Part shown: positions 1-10,139 of the stretch, in pieces
How positions within the stretch are numbered: the first letter of the stretch is position 1
How the letters are laid out: every line of letters begins with the position of its first letter
Source: Paguma larvata
Taxonomy: Eukaryota > Chordata > Mammalia > Carnivora > Viverridae
NCBI GenBank assembly: GCA_030068075.1
Contig: CM057835.1
Coordinates: 37,685,715 to 37,749,714, forward strand
Direction of reading: 5' to 3'
Length of the DNA: 64,000 nucleotides
Notes under the pieces: generated by a model
Told to the model about the DNA's origin: nothing
The model's input: the letters and a program-made list of their open reading frames with translations, nothing else
Database searches by the model: none
Program-made: the position numbers and the translations under genes

Positions 1-1215
1 ACTTGTCAGAGAGAAGCAGCACCTGGAGAGCACAGGGTGGGTAGGGCTTGGTGTAAGTGTTTTAGGCCACCATTCTTGGCCTTATGCTGCTTACTGAAGT
101 TAGTTTATGCTATGGGTGAGGGAGGGAAATGGTGCTAGCTAGCTCCTTCTTCCCCAGAGGTGAGAGTTGGGACTTGCTACTGTCAAGGAAGCCCTCCCAG
201 AAGGCAGAACAATTTCCCCCTTGGGTGTCTCAGATCTTTGTCTTCACACATCTGTACCCGAGTTGCTTGCCCACCTGGAGCAGTACAGTGCACTTTGGGC
301 TCTGTCTCTCAGGCCTGCTGAGTTTTAAAGCTTGAAACTTTAGGGACCTGGTGTGGCAGGATCCACGCTGGTCTTCTGGGGAAAGGTCTTATCATGCTGG
401 GACTTATACAGGTTTGATCCAGAAGGTCAGTTGCCCCAGAGCACAGGAGCATAGTTTTTCAGTAAAGCACAGTAAAGATCCAGTGTCTAGGCTAGCCACC
501 CTTAGCTGGTACCTCTGCACATATGCTGAGAGGTAGGAGAGAGAAATGGCACCCACTGGTTCCTTTGTCCCCAGAGAGGCAGTGTCACCTCTCTCAAATG
601 CACTCCAAGAAGGGGGAATCATATCTCCCAGTGTATTTAGGTGATTCTCAGGTCGTGCTATTCTTCCTCCAGATTACTTGCTTGCCTTCTCTAAAGGAGC
701 ACTACAGCACCGTCAGGTTCTATACCAGCCACACCAGAGACCTCTGAAACTCCAGTCTTTGAGCCCCACTTGTTGCAAAATCTCATGAAAATCAGCCCCT
801 CTTGTTGTCCCGGTCAATGGCTTTGGGGAAGTGTTTTTGTACAATCCCCTTTGCACTCCTTCCTCTCTCCTCCTCTCTCCTCCTCCTCTCTCCTCCTCCT
901 CTCTCCTCCTCTCTCCTCCTCTCTCCTCCTCTCTCCTCCTCTCTCCTCCTCTCTCCTCCTCTTTCCTCCTCTCTCCTCTCTCTTCCACCAGGGCTCCCTC
1001 CCCTCTGAAGTATCCATGCTCCATTTCTCCCATAACCACCTTTCTGCACTACTACTTTCCACAATGTGGTATCCTCTCTCCCTCTGGTTGTACAGTTTGT
1101 TCTGTCAGTCCTCAGATTGATTCCTTGGGTTTTCAGAATGATTTGATATTTATCTAGCTGTGTTTGAGGGATAAGATAAGCCTAGGGTCTTCTTACTACA
1201 CCATATTAGCTCTTC
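1..1215 (-). mobile_element. L1 5' UTR (antisense), truncated by window edge
   Basis: This GC-richer stretch differs from the AT-rich L1 body that follows it. It contains phrases typical of carnivore L1 5' UTRs read backwards, such as the segment near 112-170 (AAATGGTGCTAGCTAGCTCC) and a related copy near 535-590. It ends near 1195-1215 with CTTCTTACTACACCATATT, which resembles the reverse complement of an L1 5' terminus (the CCAAGATGGCGG-type start). If so, the element reads leftward and its ORFs lie outside the window. A CTCCTCT array sits inside it. The assignment rests on remembered consensus features, so it is moderately supported; an LTR origin is a less likely alternative. Confidence 0.55.
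855..985. repeat. CTCCTCT tandem array
   Basis: About 130 bp is made almost entirely of CTCCTCT and CTCTCTCCTCCT units on the + strand, so the minus strand is pure purine (GGAGAGAGGA-type). It lies inside the presumed L1 5' UTR. It produces spurious low-complexity open frames rich in Arg/Glu or Ser/Leu on both strands, which are not genes. Confidence 0.95.
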
Positions 1216-1527
1216 TCAGCTGAGAAAAGTCAGTATTTACTCTTCTTTAAATGTGTGATAGAATTCACCTGTGAAACCATTTCTTCTTACACCTTTGTTT
1301 TATGGAGGTTTTCCTATTACTAGTAACAAAATTGAATCAGTAATCAATGTTTAGATTTCTTTTTCTTCCCAATCCAGTTTAGAAAGATTGAATGTTTTTA
1401 GGAATTTACCTATTTATTCTATATTGTATAATTTGTTGGCATATATATTTTTGAAGTAGTCTTATGTAATCCTTTGTATTTCTGTGGTGATGGTTCTAAC
1501 TTCTCTTTCATTTGTGGTTTTGAGTCT

Positions 1528-1538
1528 TCCCTTTTTTC

Positions 1539-1574
<36 letters not shown>
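1528..1574. repeat. T-rich / TTTTC simple repeat
   Basis: A run of CTTTT units passes into 14 or more T residues within the antisense L1. Confidence 0.85.
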
Positions 1575-2766
1575 GATAAGTCTGGCTAACTGTGTGCATA
1601 ACTGTGTGCATTTTATCTTTTCAAAGCACCATTGATTGTTTCTATTGTTTGTGCCTCTATTACATTTATTTCTTCCCTGATCTCTATTTTTATTTTTTCC
1701 TTCTACTAACTTTGGGTTTTTTTCTTCCTTTTCTAGTTCCTGTAGATGTAAGGTTAACTTGTTTGAGATTTTTCTTGTTTCTTGAGGTGTGCCTGTATTG
1801 CCATAAACTTCCTCTTAGGGAGGAAGCCTCCTCTTTGGGATGCTTTTGATGCATCACAAAGATTTTAGTCTGTTGTGTTTCCATTTGCTTTTGTCTCCAG
1901 ATATTTTTTTTAAGTTACTCTTTGATTTCTCTATTTGCTTGTAGCATATTGTTTAGCCTTCATGTATTTTTGGTCTTTTCCATCTTTTTTTCTTGTGACC
2001 GATTTCTAGTTTCACGCCATAGTAGGAAAGTAGAAAGTAGGAAAGATGCTTGAATTGATTTTACTCTTTTAAAATGTATTAAGACTTGTTTCATGGCCTA
2101 ACACATGATGTATCCTGGAGAATGTTTCATGTGCAGTTGAGAATGTATGTTCTGTTCATTCTGGATGAAGTGTTCTGTAATAATCTATTAAGTCCATCTG
2201 GTCTAATGTGCCATTCCAAATAATATTTCCTTATTGATCTTCTGTCTAGGTGATTTGTCCATTGCTGTAAGTGAGGTGTTAAAGTCCCTAATATTATTGT
2301 ATTACCGTGAATTTCCCTTTATTTCTCTAATATTTGCTTTATATATTTAGGTGCTCATAGGGTATACAGATAAAACAATCCTCTTGGTGGATTGATCCCT
2401 TTATCATTAGGTAATGCTCTTCTTTGTCTCCTGTTGCAGTCTTTGTTTTAAAGTCTGTTTTGTCTGATATAAGTACTGCTCCCATACCTCTTTGTTTCTC
2501 AGTGCATTCATTCACCCTTCATTTTTGATTGAACCATTTAGTCCATTTACATATAGTAAATCTACATGTTTAGTTGTTTTCTGGTTGTTTTATAGTTCTT
2601 CTCTGTTCCTTTCTTCTTGCTTTCTTCCCTTGTGATTTGATAACTTTCTTTAGCCTTATGCTTGGATTCCTTTCTCTTTATTTTTTGTGTATCTATTGCA
2701 GACTTTTGTCATGTGGTTACCGTTAGGTTCATATATAATAACATATGAATGTAGCAGTCTATTTTA

Positions 2767-3198
2767 TTTTATTTTATTTTTAATTTTTTTAATGTTTATT
2801 TTTGAGACAGGGAGAGACAGAGCATGAGTGGGGGAGGGGCAGAGAGAGAGGGAGACACAGAATCCGAAGCAGGCTCCAGGCTCATGAATGATGAGATCAT
2901 GACCTTTTCCGAAATCAAGAGTTAGACGTTTAACTGACTGAGCCACCTCGGCGCCCCTAACTTTTAAATCATTTTACTTAGTATTTTTTTTAATTTTTTA
3001 ACGTTTATTTATTTTTGATAGAGAGACAGTGCATGAGCAGGGGAAAGGTAGAGAGAGACGGAGACACAGAATCCGAAGCAGGCTCCAGGCTCTGAGCTGT
3101 CAGCACAGAGCCCGATGCAGGGCTCGAACTCACAGACCGCGAGATCATGACCTGAGCTGAATTCGGACGCTCAACTGATTGAGCCACCCAGGCGCCCC
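2767..3198 (-). mobile_element. Two feline tRNA-Lys SINEs in tandem within one target-site duplication
   Basis: Two minus-strand SINE copies (2767-2957 and about 2985-3198) are separated by about 27 bp of unique sequence. Each ends on the + strand with a GAGCCACC..GCGCCCC head and begins with the T-rich tail. The 17-bp sequence TGTAGCAGTCTATTTTA stands immediately left of the first (2750-2766) and right of the second (3199-3215). Removing both restores a continuous L1 sequence. Neither copy has its own separate duplication at the inner junctions. Confidence 0.9.
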
Positions 3199-3458
3199 TG
3201 TAGCAGTCTATTTTAAATTGATGGTCACTTAAGTTCAAATATATTCTAAATACACTATATTCTTACTTTCTTCCCCACTACATTTTATGTATATAATCTC
3301 ATATTATATATCATTTTATCTTGTGTATCCCTTAACTAATTTTTATAGATATAATTGATTTAGTATTTTTGTCTTTGAATCTGCATAATAGCTTTATACG
3401 TGATTGTTCTATTACCTTTCCTATATATTTCCTTTTACTGGTGAAATTTTTCCTTTCA

Positions 3459-3506
3459 TATATATATATATATGTGTGTGTGTATGTATATATATATGTG
3501 TGTGTG

Positions 3507-3575
<69 letters not shown>
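3459..3575. repeat. Compound AT / GT microsatellite
   Basis: Alternating (TA)n and (TG)n blocks lie inside the old L1: (TA)7, TG-rich, TA, TG, TA, then (TG) to about 3540 and (TA)16 to about 3574, followed by a T run. Open frames read through it consist only of Tyr/Ile/Cys/Val repeats and are artefacts. Confidence 0.95.
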
Positions 3576-3930
3576 TTTTTTTTTTTACTTGTACTTATGG
3601 CCTTTTCCACTGAAAGAATTCTCTTTAGTCTTTCTTTTAAGGCTTAGTGGTGATGAACTGCTTTGCTTTAACGTTTTATATTTTTTTCTTTATTTGGTCT
3701 GGGAAACTCTTTACCCCTCCTTCAATTCTGAATGATACCAAGAGTAATCTTGGCTTTATTTTGTTTGTTTGTTTGTTTTTATTTTCTTTTAGTACTTTGA
3801 GATTATCCTGTCACTCCTGTCAAGCCTCTAAAGTTTCTGCTGTAAAATCAACTGCAATAGCCTTATAGGATTTTCCATCGTTATATAATTACTTGCTTTT
3901 CTCTTACTGCTTTTAAGATTCTCTATTTTT

Positions 3931-4143
3931 GGGGCGCCTGGGTGGCTCAGTTGGTTAAGAGTCTGACTTCGGCTCATCTCATGATCTCATGGTTTGTGGA
4001 TTCAAACCCTGCATCACACTCTGTGCTGACAGCTTGGACCCTGGAGCCTGCTTCGGATTCTTTGTCTCCTTCTCTCTCTGCCCATCCCCCACTTGTGCTC
4101 TGTCTCTCTCTGTCTCTCAAAAATAAATAAATGTAAAAAAGGT
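3931..4143 (+). mobile_element. Feline tRNA-Lys SINE (SINEC_Fc-like)
   Basis: This is a full-length copy with the head GGGGCGCCTGGGTGGCTCAG at 3931, a CT-rich stretch and an AAATAAATAAATG tail. The target-site duplication is TTAAG(A/T)TTCTCTATTTTT at 3913-3930 and 4144-4161. It is inserted in the antisense L1. Confidence 0.93.
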
Positions 4144-4417
4144 TTAAGTTTCTCTATTTTTAATTTTTGAGATTTTACTTATTATTTGTCTCGGTGTGGA
4201 CCTCTTTGTGTTCATCTTGTTAGGCGCTCTCTGTGCTTCCTAAACCTTGGACATCTGTTTTCTTTATCAGGTTAGGAAAGTTTTCAGCTATTATTTCTTC
4301 TTGTAAGTTTTCTGCCCCTTTTTCTTTTCCTTCTGTGACCCCTATAATGTGAATGTTAGCATGGTTGATATTGTCCCAGAGGTCCCTTCGCCAGCCTCAT
4401 TTAAAAATTATTTTCCT

Positions 4418-4615
4418 GGGGCTCCTGGGTGGCTCAGTCGGTTAAGCAGCTGAATTCAGCTCAGGTCATGATCTCTCTATCTGTGAGTTTGAGCCCCGCG
4501 TTGGGCTCTATGCTGATGGCTTAGAGCCTGGAGCCTGCTTCAGATTCTGTGTCTCCCTCTCTTTCTGCCCTTACTCTGCTCACACTCTGTCTCTATGTCT
4601 CTCAAAACTAAGTTA
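4418..4615 (+). mobile_element. Feline tRNA-Lys SINE
   Basis: The head GGGGCTCCTGGGTGGCTCAG is at 4418 and the tail ends in CTCAAAACTAAG. A perfect 15-bp target-site duplication AAAAATTATTTTCCT flanks it (4403-4417 and 4616-4630). It splits the ORF1 part of the old L1. Confidence 0.95.
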
Positions 4616-4910
4616 AAAAATTATTTTCCTTCCCTTTGCTGTTCAGTTTGGGCGATTTCCAATACCCTGTCTTCCAGATTGCTGATCCATTCTTCTGCTT
4701 CCTCTAATCTACTTTCGGTTTCCTCTAGGTGTTTTTAATTTCATTTGTCATATTTATCAGCTCTGATTGGCTCTTTTTTATATTTTCTATCTCTTTGTTG
4801 AAGTTCTCACTGAGTTCATTCACTTTGTGTCTGGTGAGCATCTTTATCACCATTACTTTAAACTCATCATGAGTCAGATCGTTTATCTCTATTTTCATTT
4901 GTTGGATTTT

Positions 4911-4966
4911 CTGTCTCCTCTCTCTGCCTCTTTCTCTCACAAAAATAAATAAATATTAAAAAATAA
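4911..4966 (+). mobile_element. SINE 3'-tail fragment
   Basis: Only the end of a SINE is recognisable: a CT-rich piece followed by CAAAAATAAATAAATATTAAAAAA. It abuts the last recognisable L1 ORF1 sequence. It could be a severely 5'-truncated insertion or what is left after a deletion. Confidence 0.55.
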
Positions 4967-6550
4967 AATCACTAAGTGAGATATTACATCCTTAAGAGGT
5001 TATGATCAAAAGGAATGATATTGAAATAACTAAAATTTCATGAGAATTTTCAAAATAATTGTTAAATTTGATCCATTATTAGAGAAACACCCAGCAAATG
5101 TCAAGATGAAATGTCAAATGTGATTTATTTATCCAAAACTGTTTCATATTAATTTCAGTCACTGGAAAGCATATACACAATGATGAATCAGTAACCAAAT
5201 AACAAATACCAATCCTTGGTTATACAAATGGATAAGTGCAGATTCACATGCAGTCTTAAGTAATAATACAGAGATATCTTGTATGTTTTTCACATAGTTT
5301 CAACTACCATGTGGAAAAATATCTTTTATGAAGCTTATTGTTAGAGAGAGAGAGCAGAGGGGGCAGAGAGAGAGAGGAAGAGAGAGAATCCCAAGCAGGT
5401 CCCATGTTAACAGCACAGAGCCTGATGCAGGACTCAAAATCACAAACCATGAGACCATGAATTGAGCCAAAACCAAGAGTCAGATGCTTAGCCAAATGAG
5501 CCACCCAGGTGGCCTGAAAAATCTTTTTGATAAAATAAGTGAGAAATTACAAATGCCTGACTCGAAATATATAATGACTCTATCATTTTGTTGTCTTTAC
5601 ACTTAGTTAATAAATGATTGAAAGAAAACTCAGATAAAACATTAATGGAATGTGGAAAACAATAAAAAAGAGAGGTAAAATCAATAGACATTCTGACAAT
5701 GGAAGTAACTGAGTTATAATTTCAGATCTTACTAAATGTAGCATTTAGGAATAAGAAAAATACAACTAATAAAGAGGAATTAATTATACTAACACATTGG
5801 GAGAAGATTTAAATGTCATATTGAATATGACAGAAAATGCCAATATTAAGAAAACAAACCCATAAAATGCCACTTTAATGAACACATCAGTCACTTCCAA
5901 GAAAAACTTGAAATGCCCTAAAAATTCATGGTTTAGACATAAAAGGAACTCGACTGAGGGTTTCCCTGACAGAAAACACTGTAACAATTTACATGATGTT
6001 AGCAATAATTAATTTGAAGAGCAAAGGAAAGTCTCTAAACTATTAACAATAAAAAACACATTTCCATCAGACAGGCTAAGTAAAGACTGAATCATTTTTC
6101 TATTCTCAATAGGATACAATAATACAAAATAATTGTCATATGAAGAAGCAATCAAAAAGCATGCAGCCAAGAATTGTGAAACAGTATTAGAGCGATGTGC
6201 TAGGGAGTTACTAATTTCTACAATATTATTGTTCTGCATTTTGTGATGATTATAGCATTTATAAGCTTTTTAGAATCTCATAATTTATTTTTCTCTCAGT
6301 ATATCTCTTTGCATCTAACTTTTCAAATAAGTGGCCCCATCCCCAAATTTTATAACTTTCAGGCCTCAGAAAACCTGCATCCAGTCAGTCCTATGAGCCT
6401 AGAATGCCGCTGTGAGCATGGATTAATGCTTCTTGAAATGTTTCATGAATTATTGTTATGTAAAAATACTTGAAGTTTAAGAGATACCAAACAAAAATAA
6501 AACTTACAAATTTTAAATTTTAGTTTGAAAGTTTAAAGTGTATTGAAAAA
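4967..6550. other. Unassigned intron sequence
   Basis: AT-rich sequence of NOL4 intron or older repeat origin. Apart from one SINE at 5331-5515, I see no domain, splice pair or repeat family I can name. Open frames here (for example minus 5784-6005 and 6009-6239) have no recognisable motifs. Confidence 0.5.
5331..5515 (-). mobile_element. Diverged feline SINE, minus strand
   Basis: It begins with a shortened tail and an AGAGAGAG stretch and ends with GAGCCACCCAGGTGGCCTG. An imperfect target-site duplication of GAAAAAT(AT)CTTTT type flanks it (about 5314-5327 and 5516-5528). It is more diverged than its neighbours, so likely older. Confidence 0.85.
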
Positions 6551-6769
6551 GGGGCACCTGGGTGGCTCCTTCAGTTAAGTACCAACTTCGGCTCAGGTCA
6601 TGATCTCATGGTTCTGTGGGTTCGAGACCCGCATCGGGCTCTGTGGTGACAGCTCGGAGCCTGGAGCCTGTGTCGGATCCTCTGTCTTCCTCTCTCTCTC
6701 TGCCCCTCCCCTGCTCATCCTCTGTTTCTCTCTCAAAAATAAATAAATGTTAAAAAAAATAAAATAAGT
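6551..6769 (+). mobile_element. Feline tRNA-Lys SINE
   Basis: The head GGGGCACCTGGGTGGCTC is at 6551, with a B-box-like GGTTCGAGACC, a CT-rich stretch and the tail CAAAAATAAATAAATGTTAAAAAA. The target-site duplication AAATGTATTGAAAAA at about 6771-6785 pairs with AAGTGTATTGAAAAA at 6536-6550. Confidence 0.93.
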
Positions 6770-6785
6770 AAAATGTATTGAAAAA

Positions 6786-7130
6786 TAGAGAAAATAATAC
6801 ACAAAACTACTAATATCCATCAACCATATTCATCAGTGACTAAGATTCCATGGTTTTTCACTTTTTACCTTTCTTCTGTAGTATTTTAAAGCAAATCCCA
6901 GATATCCATATCGTTTCATCTCATACCTAAATTCATGTGTCTAACAAATGTGGACATTTTCTTACATAAACATTTAACAAATCTAGGTCTTACATCTTGC
7001 AAAATAAATAAGAATTCAATGTTATCATGTAATACCCCCCGTATATAGTCAAATAGTCCCCATTTTTTCTAAAATTTTTGCATTGGGTTTATTCGAATCA
7101 CGATACAATCAAAGTCAACACATTTAATTT
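6786..7130. mobile_element. Probable old L1M 3'-UTR-like fragment
   Basis: The stretch around 6880-6960 (TTTAAAGCAAATCCCAGATAT, then repeated short A/T-rich words) resembles the 3' region of old mammalian L1 (L1M) subfamilies. Divergence is high and the orientation is not certain. Confidence 0.4.
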
Positions 7131-7299
7131 TATTAAAGGCACAACCTCAGATGAATTATGGGTTCAGTTCCAGGAAATCACAATAAAGTGAACATCACAA
7201 TAAAGTAAGCAAATGAATTTTTTGTTTCCCAGTGCATAAAAAACTTATATTTGCAATATACTATAGTCTATTAAGTGTGCAATAGAATTATGTCTAAAA

Positions 7300-7301
<2 letters not shown>

Positions 7302-7336
<35 letters not shown>

Positions 7337-7351
7337 ATATTATATATATAT
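7302..7351. repeat. AT microsatellite
   Basis: (AT)n runs at 7304-7330 and again at about 7337-7351 lie at the tail side of the SINE embedded in the Tigger1 copy. They probably grew from the SINE's A/T-rich tail. Confidence 0.85.
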
Positions 7352-7521
7352 GAGAGAGAGCATGTGTGAGCAGGTGAGAGGCATAGGATAAGAGAATATT
7401 TAAGCAGGCTCTATGCCCAACACGGAGCCTGATGCAGGGCTCTGTCTCATGAACATGAGATCATGACCTGAGCCTAAATCAAGAGTAGGACGCTTAAGCA
7501 ACTGAGCCATCCAGGCACCCT
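7352..7521 (-). mobile_element. Diverged feline SINE inside Tigger1
   Basis: It opens with GAGAGAGAGC and ends with CTGAGCCATCCAGGCACCCT at 7502-7521. The Tigger1 sequence continues on both sides (ACAATATATA before, ACAATGCACATATTTTAATT after), so the SINE is the later arrival. Confidence 0.88.
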
Positions 7522-9727
7522 ACAATGCACATATTTTAATTAAAGAACACTTCATTGCTAAAAATGCTAACCATTATCTGAGCTTTTAGTGAGTTATAAT
7601 CTTTTGCTGGTGGAGAGTTGTGCCTTGATATTGATGGCTGCTGACTCATCAGGGTTGTGGTTGCTCAAGTTTGGGGTAGCTGTGGCAGTTTCTTAAGATG
7701 ACAATGAAGTTGGCCAAATGAATGGACTCTTCCTTTTACAATCGATTTCTCTCACATACTGTGCTGTTTGATAGCATTTGAGTGCAGAACTTCTTTCAAA
7801 CTTGGAGTGCATCCTCTCAAACCCAGCATTGCTTTACCAACTAAGTTTATGTAATATTCTAAATCTTCTGTTGTTATTTCACCAATCTTCACAGCATCTT
7901 CACCAGAAAGAGATTCCATCTCAAGAAACCACTTTCTTTGCTCATCAATAAGAAGCAAGTTCTCATCTGCTCAAGTTTTATCATAAGATAAATCACCAAT
8001 TCAGTCACATCATCAGGCTCTGCTTCTAATTCTAGTTCTCTTTCTATTAATACCACATCTGCAGTTACTTCTTCCACTGAAGTCTTGAACCCCTCATAGT
8101 CACCCATGAGGACTGAAATCAACTTGTAAACTCCTGTTAATATTGATATTTTACCTCTTCTTATGAATCACAAATGGTTCTGAATGGCATCTAGAATGAT
8201 GAGTCCTTTCCAGGAGGTTTTCAATTTACTTTGCTCAGAACTATCAGAAGAATTGCTGCTATGGCAGCTATAGCTTTATGAAATGTATTTCTTATATAAT
8301 AAGACTTGAAAGTCAAAATGACAACTTGATCTGTGGATTCTAGAATGGATGGTGTGTTAGCAGGCATAAAAACTTTAATCTCCTTGTATGTCTCCATTAG
8401 AACTCTTGGGTGACCAGGTGCATTGTCAACAAGCAGTAATATTTTGAAAAGAATTTTGTTTTTTCTGAGCAGTAGGTCTCTACATTGGGCTTAAAATGTT
8501 GAATCAGCCATGTTGTAAACAAGTGTGCTGTCATCAAGGCTTTGTTTTTCCATTTATAAAGCAAAGATAGAATAGATTTGGCGTAATTCTTAAGGACCCT
8601 AGGATTATCCTACTGGTCAATGAGCATTGGATTCAGCTTAAAGTCGCCAGCTGCATTAACCCCTAACAAGAGAGTCAGCCTATCCTTTGAAGCTTTGAAG
8701 CCAGGCATTGACTTATCTTTAGCTATGAAAGCCCTAGATAGCATCTTCTTCCAATATAAGGCTGTTACATCTTATACTGAAAATTTGTTTTTTAGTATAG
8801 CTACTTCTCTTGTCTTAGCTAGATCATCTGGATAATTTGCTGCAGCTTCTGTATCAGTACTTGCTGCTTCACCTTGCACTTTGATGTTAGGGAGACGGCT
8901 TTCTTCCTTAGACCTCATGAACTTCCTTAGACCTCTGCTAACTTCACATGTTTCTTCTTTAGCTCCCTGACCTCTCTGAGCCTTCATAGAATTGAAGAGA
9001 GTTAGGGCCTTGTTATGGATTAGGCTTTGGCTTAAGGGAATGTTATGGCTGGTTTGATCTATGCAGACCACTAAAACTTTCTCCAGATCAGCAATAAAAT
9101 TGTTTTGCTCTCTTTCCATTCGTATGGTCACTGCAGTAGCACCTTTAATTTCCTTAAAGAACTTTTCCTTTGCATTCACAACTTGGTTAACTGTTTGGCA
9201 TAAGAGGCCTGGTTTTTGGCCTGTCTCAGCTTTTGACATGCCTTCTTCACTAAATGTAATCATTTCTGGCTTTTAATTTAAAGTGAGAGACAAGCGACTC
9301 TTTGACTTGACATTTAGAGACCATTATAGGATTATTAATTGGACCGATTTCAATATTGTCATTATCTTAGCTAATAGGAAGACCTGAGGAGAAGGAGAGA
9401 GGTGGGGGAACAGCTGGTCAGTGGAGCAGTCAGAACACATAGACTTTTCAATTAAGTTAACTGTCTTTTATGGGCATGGTTTGTGATGCCCCAAAACAAT
9501 TAAAATAGTATCATCAATGTTCACTGATCTCAAATCACCATAACAAATGTAATAATGAAGAAAAAGTTGAAAATAGTGTAAGAATTACCAAGTGTGATAC
9601 AAAGTCAGCTTAATGCTGTTGGGGAAAAAAATGGTGCTGAAAGACTAGCTTGACACAGATTGCCACAGACCTTCAACTGTAAAACACACTGTATCTATAA
9701 AATGCAATAAAACAAGGTACGTGTCTG

Positions 9728-9904
9728 TATGCTTCTTAAATCTCTTCTGATATGTCATTTGTTATTCCTGTGTCACTTCTTGCAGAACCAGTCAATCGAC
9801 CTATACAATGTCTCACATTTTGGATTTGTCTCTTTGTTTTCACTGATGTCATTTAACTTGTTGTTTTATCTGTCTTATTTCATATAATAGGAAGTTAACT
9901 CTGA
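9728..9904. other. Short unassigned spacer
   Basis: About 180 bp separates the Tigger1 end from the MER5A-like element. Nothing is recognised in it. Confidence 0.5.
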
Positions 9905-10115
9905 GGTACTGGTTCTCATACTTGAGAGTGCATCAGAATACCCTGGAAGGCAGGGTATTTTAACAAACACACGTTGCTGGGTTTAGCCCCAAAGTGACTG
10001 ATTCAGGTGGTCTTGGATGTGGGCCAATAATTTGTGTTGATAAGTTCCCAGAAGATGCAGTTACCGCTGATATAGCAGGAACTCTTTGAAAACCACTGCT
10101 TCTATACTGCTCATA
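9905..10115 (+). mobile_element. MER5A-like non-autonomous hAT element
   Basis: The order of words follows MER5A: GGTTCTCATACTTGAGAGTGCATCAGAAT, then TTGCTGGGTTTAGCCCC, TGATTCAGGTGGTC, AGTTCCCAGAAGATGCAG and, at the end, TTTGAAAACCACTGCTTCTA. The last matches the inverted terminal repeat of the start. It has no coding capacity. Confidence 0.8.
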
Positions 10116-10139
10116 TTTTAAATGATTCTAAGATTACCC

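Larger units (their letters stand above)
1216..4910 (-). mobile_element. Old L1 element, minus strand, ORF2 and ORF1 remnants
   Basis: Read on the minus strand, this is a decayed L1. Sequence at 1240-1380 and 1600-2750 matches, in antisense, the reverse-transcriptase and endonuclease half of ORF2. Examples are the stretch near 2080-2300 about 'cctggagaatgtttc', 'ccatctggtctaatgtg' and 'attattgtatt'. Sequence at 3600-3900 and 4180-4400 continues the ORF2-to-ORF1 order. At 4725-4940 the minus strand still encodes 71 residues resembling L1 ORF1p (NELSENFNKEIENIKKSQSE). The element has many stops and frameshifts. It is interrupted by at least four SINEs and a compound microsatellite, so it predates them. 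Its 3' end is missing to the left, where another L1 abuts. It is non-functional. Confidence 0.8.
7137..9727 (-). mobile_element. Tigger1-like DNA transposon, nearly full length, inactive
   Basis: This is a pogo/Tc1-mariner family DNA transposon read on the minus strand. Terminal repeats are recognisable at both ends: about 7137-7175 (AATTATGGGTTCAGTTCCAG, then CAATAAAGTGAA) and the inverted counterpart ending near 9727 (GCAATAAAACAAGGTAC). Transposase remnants run right to left. Minus 9263-8772 is the CENP-B-like N-terminal DNA-binding part (SEEGMSKAE..., [24 protein letters not shown]). Around 8440-8330 is the catalytic-core stretch that still reads [14 protein letters not shown]. Minus 8122-7889 and 7958-7752 are C-terminal parts (EVTADVV..ELELE, LLIDEQRKWFLEMES). 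Frames are broken by stops and shifts, so no active transposase is possible. A SINE has inserted near its 3' end. These elements are fossils shared widely among placental mammals. Confidence 0.9.

Noticed and set aside
713..1157. Overlapping open frames of 80-116 codons on both strands
   Set aside because: They are produced by the CTCCTCT array and consist of Arg/Glu/Gly or Ser/Leu/Pro repeats.
3005..3238. Repeated open frame motif 'MAQSVK..LTSAQVMISRSVSSSPASGSVLTAQSLEPASDS'
   Set aside because: The same motif recurs at many places because it is the translation of the SINE body; it is not a protein family.
3332..3735. Four overlapping open frames rich in Tyr/Ile/Val/Cys
   Set aside because: They read through the TA/TG microsatellite.
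8772..9263. 163-codon open frame as a host gene
   Set aside because: It is the N-terminal part of the Tigger1 transposase relic. The rest is broken by frameshifts and stops.
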